Part shown: positions 50,301 through 56,524 of the stretch, one piece after another | How positions within the stretch are numbered: the first letter of the stretch is position 1 | How the letters are laid out: every line of letters starts with the position of its first letter | Assembly (NCBI RefSeq): GCF_036226405.1 | Contig: NZ_CP108464.1 | Location: 7,502,001-7,566,000 of the forward strand | Reading direction: 5' to 3' | From: Streptomyces sp. NBC_01260 | GTDB taxonomy: Bacteria; Actinomycetota; Actinomycetes; Streptomycetales; Streptomycetaceae | Length of the DNA stretch: 64,000 bases | Made by a program: the position numbers and the translations under genes | Notes under the pieces: generated by a model | What the model was told of the DNA's origin: nothing | Databases searched by the model: none | What the model saw: the letters and a program-made list of their open reading frames with translations, nothing else

Positions 50301-50429
50301 GACCGCAGCGTCGGCATCGTCAGCCATGTCGCCGATCTGCGCCGACGCATCCCGGCCCAGCTCGAAGTGGTGAAGGAACGCCACGGATCCGCGGTACGCC
50401 AGCGGGCCGCGGACGGAGTCAGCGGCTGA
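47352..50429 (+). CDS. sbcC: nuclease SbcCD subunit C (SMC-like ATPase)
   Basis: Rad50-like ATPase of 1025 residues. Walker A HGPTGAGKTSVLDAV near residue 33, two long coiled coils, and the zinc hook EACAVCGSADHPEPA at about 514-528 in the middle, the apex that joins two SbcC molecules. Then the ABC signature ATLSGGETFFASLALALGLA near 922 and Walker B DTLFIDEGFGSLDD near 956. The coiled coils are exceptionally rich in Ala, Arg and Glu. The start ATG 47352 overlaps the sbcD stop. The 3' end overlaps the convergent Lrp gene by 11 nt. With sbcD it forms a complete operon. Confidence 0.95.
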   Translation: MRLHRLGITAFGPFGATQEIDFDALCAAGIFLLHGPTGAGKTSVLDAVCYGLYGAVPGARQSPGTSLRSDHAPVDLLTEIRLELTVGGRRLEITRSPAQPRPKKKGDGYTTEKAQSRLREYVPDEGWRALSRSNQEIGEEITQLIGMSRDQFCQVVLLPQGDFARFLRADAEARGKLLGRLFDTRRFAAVEEHLAELRRAAGTQVRSGDERILALAQRIAQAAGPAASEGPLPGIQPGEPGLADAVLEWAATARSCARERLDIAASALTEAESRQAVARLALDAERELAGLQQRYEETRRRATAVEAGRDEHDQAQEQLRRARKADLVAPALELREEAGRAHRRAGAARDRSRAGLPGDLADAGAEQLTALERRLREELGTLDAARRAERRSAEIDSERTALERQARADDELIRDAESWLAGWEATRHRLHTRIEAAQEAATRAELLAGRLEPARRRLDAARRRDALAGQVADGDGRLGAAREQALATGETWLRLRERRLRDIAAELARELVEGEACAVCGSADHPEPARAGDGHVDQATEEAAEAAHRRAEQARAEAEHSLGAVRERYAAARAEAADTGEGQDAEAADSAGKGARDRAAEPTVGALTGLVDALTREHTEAYRTATGTHAAREGLAAAEREQEQRAEGRRQAERRAAARTSRREGLDAEQAALEEVLAQARGASGSVTEHAALLQRRVALLVEAAATLREEENAAARLKEADDRLADAAFRAGFDTPQDAAATVLPDARQRALQHRNDAWQAEAAAVADRLAETDARAAAGRPPAAPGAAQSVYDTAERLLRDVTGAHAAARERCTELGRLSRRAADEVRGLGPVREEYERIARLAGLTAGTSADNERKMRLESYVLAARLEQVAAAATARLRRMSSGRYTLVHSDARTGGRRAGLGLHVIDAWTGRERDTATLSGGETFFASLALALGLADVVTDEAGGVRLDTLFIDEGFGSLDDQTLDEVLDVLDSLRERDRSVGIVSHVADLRRRIPAQLEVVKERHGSAVRQRAADGVSG

Positions 50430-50865
50430 CCGCCCGCCGCGGCAGCGGCGAGGAGTAGACGACGCTCGTGGTGACGGACCCCAGCGAACCGATCTTTCCG
50501 GACACCGCCTCCAGATGGCTCATGGAGCGGGCCGTCACCTTCAGCACGAAGCAGTCGTCGCCGGTGACATGGTGGGCCTCCACGATCTCCGGCGTGGTGT
50601 CGAGGAGATCGTGGAACGGCTTGTAGTTGCCGTTCGGGTAGCGCAGCCGGACGAAGGCGAGAATCGGCAGCCCGAGCCGCTCGGGGTCGACCACCGCCGC
50701 GTACCCGCTGATGATTCCGGCCTCCTCCAGCCTGCGCACCCGCTCCGTCACGGCGCTCGACGACATCGCCACGGCCCGCGCGAGCTCGGCGAATGGGGCG
50801 CGGCCCTCGCCCTGAAGGACATCGAGGATGCGCCAGTCGGTATCATCCGGGGAATAGTCGGTCAT
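50419..50865 (-). CDS. Lrp/AsnC-family regulator
   Basis: Feast/famine regulator of 148 residues: N-terminal winged helix (DTDWRILDVLQGEGRAPFAE, LARAVAMSSSAVTERVRRLE) and C-terminal RAM ligand-binding domain (PEIVEAHHVTGDDCFVLKVT). Such proteins sense amino acids and usually control a neighbouring transporter or metabolic gene. The only divergent neighbour is the rhodanese gene at 50959 (93-nt gap), so that is its likely target. Its 3' end overlaps sbcC. Confidence 0.9.
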   Translation of the reverse strand: MTDYSPDDTDWRILDVLQGEGRAPFAELARAVAMSSSAVTERVRRLEEAGIISGYAAVVDPERLGLPILAFVRLRYPNGNYKPFHDLLDTTPEIVEAHHVTGDDCFVLKVTARSMSHLEAVSGKIGSLGSVTTSVVYSSPLPRRAVSR

Positions 50866-50945
50866 GCGCAGAGAAAACAGGGAAATGCCCGGCGGATCAA
50901 GTCCTCTGCAGGGGATCTCATCTTCCGGCAGGGCGCAGCCGGCCA

Positions 50946-50951
50946 TAGATT
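50946..50951 (+). promoter_or_regulatory. -10 box of a leaderless gene
   Basis: TAGATT 7 nt before ATG 50959; a weak -35 (TTCCGG, 50923-50928) lies 17 bp further up. Confidence 0.5.
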
Positions 50952-50958
50952 TTCGGCC

Positions 50959-51447
50959 ATGACTTCGCAGCCCGCCCGCACCACCGGCCACCCCGTGCTC
51001 CAGGTGCCGCCCGCCGCCCCGGCCGCGGCCGCCGCCCACTTCGGGGCCTCGCTCGCCTTTCACACCGATGTCTCCGACGTCGCCGCCGCGCTGGCGGCAG
51101 GCGGTGATCCCGGCTTCGTACTCCTCGACTCCCGCTCCACCGCCGCCTGGGACCAGGGACACATCCCCGGTGCGCTGCACCTGCCGACAGCTCTCATCGC
51201 CGGGCAGGCGCACGAACTGCTCGACCCGGCCGTGCCCGTGGTCACCTACTGCTGGGGGCCCGGCTGCAACGGCGCCGCCCGTGCCGCGTTCGCCCTCGCC
51301 GGACTCGGCTACCGGGTCAAGGAGATGCTCGGCGGCTTCGAGTACTGGGCGCGCGAAGGCTTCGGGTTCGCGACCCGGCAGGGGGCCGGGCGGCGCGCCC
51401 CCGACCCGCTCACCGCACCGGCCGGCTCCGAGGACTGCGGCTGCTGA
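50959..51447 (+). CDS. rhodanese-like sulfurtransferase
   Basis: Single rhodanese domain of 162 residues. FVLLDSRSTAAWDQGHIPGA is the usual first block, and PVVTYCWGPGCNGAARAAFA holds the active-site Cys, which takes up sulfane sulfur, with a second Cys four residues on. It ends in a Cys-rich tail (EDCGC). Streptomyces homologues pair with an Lrp regulator as here; a link to cysteine or sulfur status is inferred. TAGATT lies 7 nt before ATG. Confidence 0.88.
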   Translation: MTSQPARTTGHPVLQVPPAAPAAAAAHFGASLAFHTDVSDVAAALAAGGDPGFVLLDSRSTAAWDQGHIPGALHLPTALIAGQAHELLDPAVPVVTYCWGPGCNGAARAAFALAGLGYRVKEMLGGFEYWAREGFGFATRQGAGRRAPDPLTAPAGSEDCGC

Positions 51448-51450
51448 CAG

Positions 51451-51491
51451 CGGCGGGCCGGGCCCGGGGCGAACCCGGACCCGGCCCGCCG
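51451..51491. terminator. bidirectional terminator between convergent genes
   Basis: 12-bp stem CGGCGGGCCGGG / CCCGGCCCGCCG (51451-51462 with 51480-51491) between the stops at 51447 and 51498. Confidence 0.75.
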
Positions 51492-51497
51492 GCCCGG

Positions 51498-53183
51498 TCA
51501 GAGCTTCGACAGCTCGTCGACCAGGTCGTCCAGACCCAGTGGCCCCTGGGACAGGGCGGCCATGTGCCAGGCCTTGAGGTCGAAGGCGTCCCCGTGCGCT
51601 GCGCGGGCGTTCTCCCGGCCGAGCAGCCAGGCGCGTTCACCCAGCTTGTAGCCGATGGCCTGCCCCGGCATCGAGAGGTAGCGGGTCAGCTCGCTCTCCA
51701 CGAAGTCGGCGGGCCGGCCGCTGTGGTTGCCGAAGAACTCCTGGGCCAGCTCGGGCGTCCACCGCTCACCCGGGTGGAACGGGGAGTCGGCCGGGATCTC
51801 CAGCTCCAGGTGCATCCCGATGTCCACGATCACCCGGCAGGCGCGCATCATCTGCGCGTCCAGGTATCCCAGGCGGCGCTCGGCGTCGGGCAGGAAGCCC
51901 AGCTCGTCCATCAGCCGCTCCGCGTACAGCGCCCAGCCCTCGGCGTTGGCGCTGACGATGCCGATGGACGCCTGGTAGCGAGAGAGGCTCTCGGCGACGT
52001 GGGCCCACTGGGCAAGCTGGAGGTGATGACCGGGAACACCCTCGTGGTACCAGGTGGAGACCAGGTCGTACACCGGGAACCGGGTCTCACCCATGGTCGG
52101 GAGCCAGGTGCGGCCGGGGCGGGAGAAGTCCTCGGACGGACCCGTGTAGTACGGCGCCGCGGCGCCGCCGGGCGGGGCGATCCGGGACTCCACCTTGCGC
52201 ACCCGCTCGGCGAGTTCGAAATGCGTTCCGTCCAGGGCCTCGATGGCCTCGTCCATCAGGCCCTGCAGCCACGTCTGGACCTCGTCGACCCCCTCGATGT
52301 GCTTGCCGTGCACATCGAGATGGGCCAGCGCCTCCCAGGGGTCGGCCCCGGGCAGCACCTTCTCGGCCTCGGTCCGCATCTCGGCGAGCAGCCGGTGGTA
52401 CTCGGACCAGCCGTACGCGTAAGCCTCGTCGAGATCGAGGTCGGTGCCGTTGAAGTAGCGCGACCAGCGGGCGTACCGTTCACGGCCCACCACGTCGGGT
52501 GCGCCCTCGACGGCGGGTGCGTACACCTCGACCATCCACTGCCGCAGCTCCTTGAGCGCCTGTGTGGCCTGCCGGGCGCCGTCGTCGAGACCGGTGCGAA
52601 GAGCGGCCGGGCCCGCGGCGGCGAAGTCCTGGAAGAACCCCGTCGTACCGTTGCCGACCCACTCGTCGAGCTGCCCGATGAAGGTGGCGGTTGCGCGCGG
52701 ACCGCCGTAGAGCTTGCGCTCCAGGCCGAGCGCGAGCGACTCGCGGTAGCCGGCGAGCGCGGCCGGAACCGCACGGAGCCGGTCGACGACCGCCGCCCAG
52801 TCCTCGTCCGACCCGGTGGGCGTCACGGTGAACACCTCACGGACCGAGTGTGCCGGGGAGTGCAGGTTGGAGACGGCGCGCAGCGCCTCATCGGCCTCGT
52901 GGACGGTGAGTTCGGCCGTCAGCCGCTCGCGCAGGAGGCGGCCGCAACGGCGCTCGGCGTCATTGGCCGCACCGGGCAGTTGTTCCGCACGGTCGAGCCG
53001 GGCGAGTGTGGCGCGGGCCAGCCCGGCCAGCTCTTCCTGGCCGGCGGGGGAGAAGTCGGGAAGACGGCGCGAGCTTTCCGCGACACCCAGAAAGGTGCCG
53101 GAAATCGGGTCGAGTTGGACGAACGCGTCGACGTAGGCGTCGGCGACCTGGCGGGGCAGCGCGCTGCTGGGAGAGTCTGACAT
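51498..53183 (-). CDS. DUF885 family metallopeptidase-like protein
   Basis: DUF885 protein of 561 residues, all-helical and related to M32-type carboxypeptidases. The metal motif is YHEGVPGHHLQLAQWAHVAE with His-Glu and a second His pair, and a downstream acidic helix includes ANAEGWALYAERLMDELGFL, whose Glu completes the zinc site in related enzymes. It is cytoplasmic, with no signal peptide. ATG 53183 follows GAGGA by 8 nt. The upstream frame extension overlaps the Lrp gene at 53222 in another frame and is not used. Substrate unknown. Confidence 0.88.
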   Translation of the reverse strand: MSDSPSSALPRQVADAYVDAFVQLDPISGTFLGVAESSRRLPDFSPAGQEELAGLARATLARLDRAEQLPGAANDAERRCGRLLRERLTAELTVHEADEALRAVSNLHSPAHSVREVFTVTPTGSDEDWAAVVDRLRAVPAALAGYRESLALGLERKLYGGPRATATFIGQLDEWVGNGTTGFFQDFAAAGPAALRTGLDDGARQATQALKELRQWMVEVYAPAVEGAPDVVGRERYARWSRYFNGTDLDLDEAYAYGWSEYHRLLAEMRTEAEKVLPGADPWEALAHLDVHGKHIEGVDEVQTWLQGLMDEAIEALDGTHFELAERVRKVESRIAPPGGAAAPYYTGPSEDFSRPGRTWLPTMGETRFPVYDLVSTWYHEGVPGHHLQLAQWAHVAESLSRYQASIGIVSANAEGWALYAERLMDELGFLPDAERRLGYLDAQMMRACRVIVDIGMHLELEIPADSPFHPGERWTPELAQEFFGNHSGRPADFVESELTRYLSMPGQAIGYKLGERAWLLGRENARAAHGDAFDLKAWHMAALSQGPLGLDDLVDELSKL

Positions 53184-53221
53184 GTGGACATCCTCATACG
53201 GAGAGGGGCTCCCCGTCATTA

Positions 53222-53740
53222 TCAATCGGGCTCTGAGGCCTGACATGTGCCCGGCCCGGCCGTTGTGGCGGAGGGCGGCAGCAGCGGTCCGCACTCCCAC
53301 TGCTGGAAGATCAGCCTGGTCTCCACCCGGGCCACTTCGCGGCGCGAGGTGAACTCGTCCAGCACCAGCCGCTGCAGGTCGGCGGTATCGGCTACGGCCA
53401 CATGGACCAGATAGTCGTCGGGACCGGTCAGATGAAAGAGCGCCCGGGACTCCGGCAGCGTCCTGATCCGTTCCACGAACGGGCCGATGAGTTCTCTGCG
53501 GTGCGGCCGGACCTGCACGGACAGCAGCGCCTCCAGCCCGCGTCCCATTCTGGCCGGATCCAGTCGCAACTGATGACCGAGGATGACGCCCGTGCGGCGC
53601 ATCCGGGTGACGCGGTCCAGGCACGTCGAAGGGGCGACCCCGACCTCGGCTGCGAGATCGCGGTAGGTGGTCCGGGCATCGTTCTGCAGCAGGCGCAGAA
53701 TGTGCAGATCCACCGTGTCCAGGGCGATGGAATCGGTCAT
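53222..53740 (-). CDS. Lrp/AsnC-family regulator
   Basis: Lrp-type regulator of 172 residues: N-terminal winged helix (TVDLHILRLLQNDARTTYRD, LAAEVGVAPSTCLDRVTRMR) and RAM domain (SRALFHLTGPDDYLVHVAVA), plus a ~20-residue extra tail. It is divergent from the Cys/Met-type lyase gene at 53800 (59-nt gap). A TACGTT box 6 nt before its ATG suggests a leaderless transcript. The classic arrangement in actinobacteria is an amino-acid-responsive Lrp controlling a divergent gamma-lyase. Confidence 0.9.
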   Translation of the reverse strand: MTDSIALDTVDLHILRLLQNDARTTYRDLAAEVGVAPSTCLDRVTRMRRTGVILGHQLRLDPARMGRGLEALLSVQVRPHRRELIGPFVERIRTLPESRALFHLTGPDDYLVHVAVADTADLQRLVLDEFTSRREVARVETRLIFQQWECGPLLPPSATTAGPGTCQASEPD

Positions 53741-53799
53741 TTACCGAACGTAGCACGGGTCCTGGTGTCAATATCCGGACGTGTGTTCAGAGTGGTGAC

Positions 53800-55041
53800 A
53801 TGGACACCGAAGCCCCGATGGCGCCCTCGACGACAACCCGGTCCAGGGCGCTGGCCACCGAAGCAGTGCACGCCGGACGCGACGACCTCGCGGCTCTCGG
53901 CCTGCACGCCCCGCCGATCGACCTGTCCACCACCTACCCCTCGTACGACTCCAGGGGGGAGGCGGAGCGGATCGACTCCTTCGCCACCACCGGCGCCCGG
54001 CTCGACGGGCCGCCGGTCTACGCCCGGCTCGACAACCCGACCACCGCCCGGTTCGAGACGGCGCTGGCCCGGCTCGAAGGGACCGCGAGCGCCGTGGCGT
54101 TCGCCAGCGGCATGGCGGCGCTCACCGCCGTCCTGCTGGCCCGCGCGAGCATCGGTCTGCGCCATGTGGTCGCCGTCCGCCCGCTGTACGGCTGCAGCGA
54201 CCATCTGCTCGGCGCCGGGCTGCTGGGCACCGAGGTGACCTGGACCGATCCGGCGGGCATCTCCGACGCGATCCGGCCCGACACGGGTCTGGTGATCGTC
54301 GAGACCCCCGCCAATCCGACGCTCGCCGAGGTGGACATCCGGTCGGTCGCGCACTCCTGCGGCTCCGTGCCGCTGCTCGTCGACAACACCTTCGCGACAC
54401 CGGTGCTCCAGCGGCCCGTCGAGCACGGCGCGCGGATCGTGCTGCACAGTGCGACGAAGTACCTGGGGGGTCACGGGGACGTGATGGGCGGAGTCGTCGC
54501 CTGCGACGAGGAGTTCGCCGCCCGGCTGCGCCAGGTGCGCTTCGCCACCGGCGGCGTGCTGCATCCGATGGCCGGATACCTGCTGCTGCGCGGCCTCGCC
54601 ACGCTGCCGGTACGGGTACGGGCCGCGTCCGCCAGCGCGGCGGAACTCTCCCGAAGGCTCGCCGCGGACCCGCGGATCGCCCGCGTCCACTACCCGGAAG
54701 TGGGCGGCGCGATGGTTTCCTTCGAGGTCTTCGGCGACCCGCACCGGGTGATCGCCGCGGTGCGGCTCATCACGCCGGCCGTCAGTCTCGGCAGCGTGGA
54801 CAGCCTGATCCAGCACCCCGCCTCCATCAGCCACCGCATTGTGGACGAAGGAGACCGGCAGGCATCGGGGGTCGGCGACCGGCTGCTGCGCATGTCGGTC
54901 GGCCTGGAGGATGTCGAGGACCTCTGGGCCGATCTCTGTCAGGCGCTGAGCAGCGAGGAGCCCCTGCGGCAGGGCTTCAGTGACTTGCCTGCTCGTACGG
55001 GGGCAGGGACCGTGCCGCAGTCGCGGCCGGCCGGGCGGTGA
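53800..55041 (+). CDS. Cys/Met metabolism PLP-dependent lyase (trans-sulfuration type)
   Basis: PLP enzyme of 413 residues in the cystathionine/methionine gamma-lyase group: TTYPSYDSRGEAERIDSF, VYARLDNPTTARFETALARL, TASAVAFASGMAALTAVLLA and the PLP lysine in IVLHSATKYLGGHGDVMGG (about 221). It may degrade methionine or cysteine, or make cystathionine derivatives; the substrate is undetermined. The divergent Lrp gene at 53740 makes amino-acid-controlled catabolism the best guess. Its 3' end overlaps the convergent GNAT fusion gene by 65 nt. Confidence 0.9.
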   Translation: MDTEAPMAPSTTTRSRALATEAVHAGRDDLAALGLHAPPIDLSTTYPSYDSRGEAERIDSFATTGARLDGPPVYARLDNPTTARFETALARLEGTASAVAFASGMAALTAVLLARASIGLRHVVAVRPLYGCSDHLLGAGLLGTEVTWTDPAGISDAIRPDTGLVIVETPANPTLAEVDIRSVAHSCGSVPLLVDNTFATPVLQRPVEHGARIVLHSATKYLGGHGDVMGGVVACDEEFAARLRQVRFATGGVLHPMAGYLLLRGLATLPVRVRAASASAAELSRRLAADPRIARVHYPEVGGAMVSFEVFGDPHRVIAAVRLITPAVSLGSVDSLIQHPASISHRIVDEGDRQASGVGDRLLRMSVGLEDVEDLWADLCQALSSEEPLRQGFSDLPARTGAGTVPQSRPAGR

Positions 55042-56392
55042 TCACCAGCGTGCCTTCCTCGATCTGGTAGTCGAGCGGCAGCGAGAGGGCGCGCATGGCG
55101 GCGACCATGCCGGTGTTGGACGCCTGGGTGACGGCGTAGACGCTCTCGCAGCCGGCCTCGACGGCGAGCGCCACCAGGCGGGCGAGGAGCTCGGAGCCGA
55201 TGCCCCGGCGCTGCCAGTCGTCCTCGACGAGCAGGGCGACCTCGGTCTCGTCGCCGTCCCAGAGCAGGTGGCCCAGGGCGACCAGCCGGCCGGAGGCCGT
55301 CTGGACGGCGAGGGTGCGGCCGAAGCGCGGGCCCAGCAGGTGGTCGAGATAGCGGTCGGCGTCGCGGACCGGGCCGTGGTAGCGCAGCCGCAGTGTCTGC
55401 TCCGAGCAGCGGTCGTGCATGGCGCGGGCCGCTTCGAGGTCGGCGATGTCCGCCCGGCGCACGGTGATCTCGTTGCCCTCGGGCAGAGTCAGCACGTGTT
55501 CGCTGCGCGGGACACGGGGGCCGAGCCGGGCGTCGAGCTCGACCAGGGCGCGCGCCCTGGCGAATTCCGTCGGAGTGAACGGGAGATAGGGCCGCTCCAC
55601 GGTGATCACACCGCCCGACGGGTCACGCAACCGCATCACCGTCTCCTCCAGCACCCCTTCGACGGGCGCGGTCTCACCGGTGGCGCGTCCGGTGACCGAG
55701 ACGGCGGGCAGCGAGTGGATGGTGCACCGGCCGAGCAGCTGGCGCAGGGCGAGGGGGAGTTCGGCGGCATCCAGCGCGGTGCGGGTGGCGAGGCCGAGCA
55801 CCCTGGTCGGAGCGTCCACCAGGTCATGGGCGTCGGCGCGCTCGATCCAGGTGGAGCTGCCGCCCGCGGCGGAGATCGCCCGGGTCAGCTGCGGTGCCGG
55901 AAGTGTGGCGGGGGCGCGCAGCAGGAACTCGTCGACCGTGCCGTGTGCCAGTGGGTGCGTCTGCAGGGTGAGAATGTCGATCCGGTGCTGGGCCAGCACG
56001 ATGCAGAGCGCCGCCAGGCTGCCGGGAGCGTCCCTGACCGTGGTGCGCATCCGCCACAGCGTCGTCTCCCCGTCCCCGTCCCCGGTACCCGGTGCCGGGG
56101 AGACGGCCGCCGCGGCTGTCTGCACGCCGGAGCCGTCCGGGCCGGACGCCCCGCCGGCTTCCGGCGGTGGCGCGTGGCTGTGCCGTCGTGCCCACCAGGT
56201 GTGGAACGCGGCGGTCGCGGTCAGCGCCAGGGCCGAGGCGATGAGCAGATACGGCCCGTCCGGCTGGTGCCCGATCAGGTTGGCGATCGCGTCGGCAACG
56301 GCGACCGCGGTGAACAGGGCGGCGAGTTCGATGAGATCCCGTCGCCAGTGGTGGGGGCGACGGGCACTCTTCGCGGATGTCACATCAGTCAT
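54977..56392 (-). CDS. membrane-ACT-GNAT fusion protein
   Basis: Protein of 471 residues with three parts. Residues about 20-70 form two membrane helices (LIELAALFTAVAVADAIANL, YLLIASALALTATAAFHTWW). About 110-180 is an ACT-like ligand-binding domain (MRTTVRDAPGSLAALCIVLA, RIDILTLQTHPLAHGTVDEF), and about 315-460 a GNAT acetyltransferase (ITVRRADIADLEAARAMHDR, LVEDDWQRRGIGSELLARLV with the acetyl-CoA loop). An amino acid bound by the ACT part may control acetylation by the GNAT part at the membrane; this is inference. It is convergent with the PLP lyase and overlaps it by 65 nt. Confidence 0.85.
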   Translation of the reverse strand: MTDVTSAKSARRPHHWRRDLIELAALFTAVAVADAIANLIGHQPDGPYLLIASALALTATAAFHTWWARRHSHAPPPEAGGASGPDGSGVQTAAAAVSPAPGTGDGDGETTLWRMRTTVRDAPGSLAALCIVLAQHRIDILTLQTHPLAHGTVDEFLLRAPATLPAPQLTRAISAAGGSSTWIERADAHDLVDAPTRVLGLATRTALDAAELPLALRQLLGRCTIHSLPAVSVTGRATGETAPVEGVLEETVMRLRDPSGGVITVERPYLPFTPTEFARARALVELDARLGPRVPRSEHVLTLPEGNEITVRRADIADLEAARAMHDRCSEQTLRLRYHGPVRDADRYLDHLLGPRFGRTLAVQTASGRLVALGHLLWDGDETEVALLVEDDWQRRGIGSELLARLVALAVEAGCESVYAVTQASNTGMVAAMRALSLPLDYQIEEGTLVITARPAATAARSLPPYEQASH

Positions 56393-56524
56393 GCCTTCAC
56401 TGTGACGGAGCGGTGTTGCCTGATCACGAACGCCTTGTGACCGATGGGTTAAGTGTGCATCTAGCCGCCAATCGTCTGTTTTCGGCCGGTTGGCCAGGGT
56501 GTTCGAGCCAGGGTCCGGTCAGGT

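Noticed and set aside
47547..50384. Very long open frame (945 codons) antisense to sbcC
   Set aside because: It mirrors the G/C third-position bias of sbcC, has no domain, and sbcC is certain; a shadow ORF.
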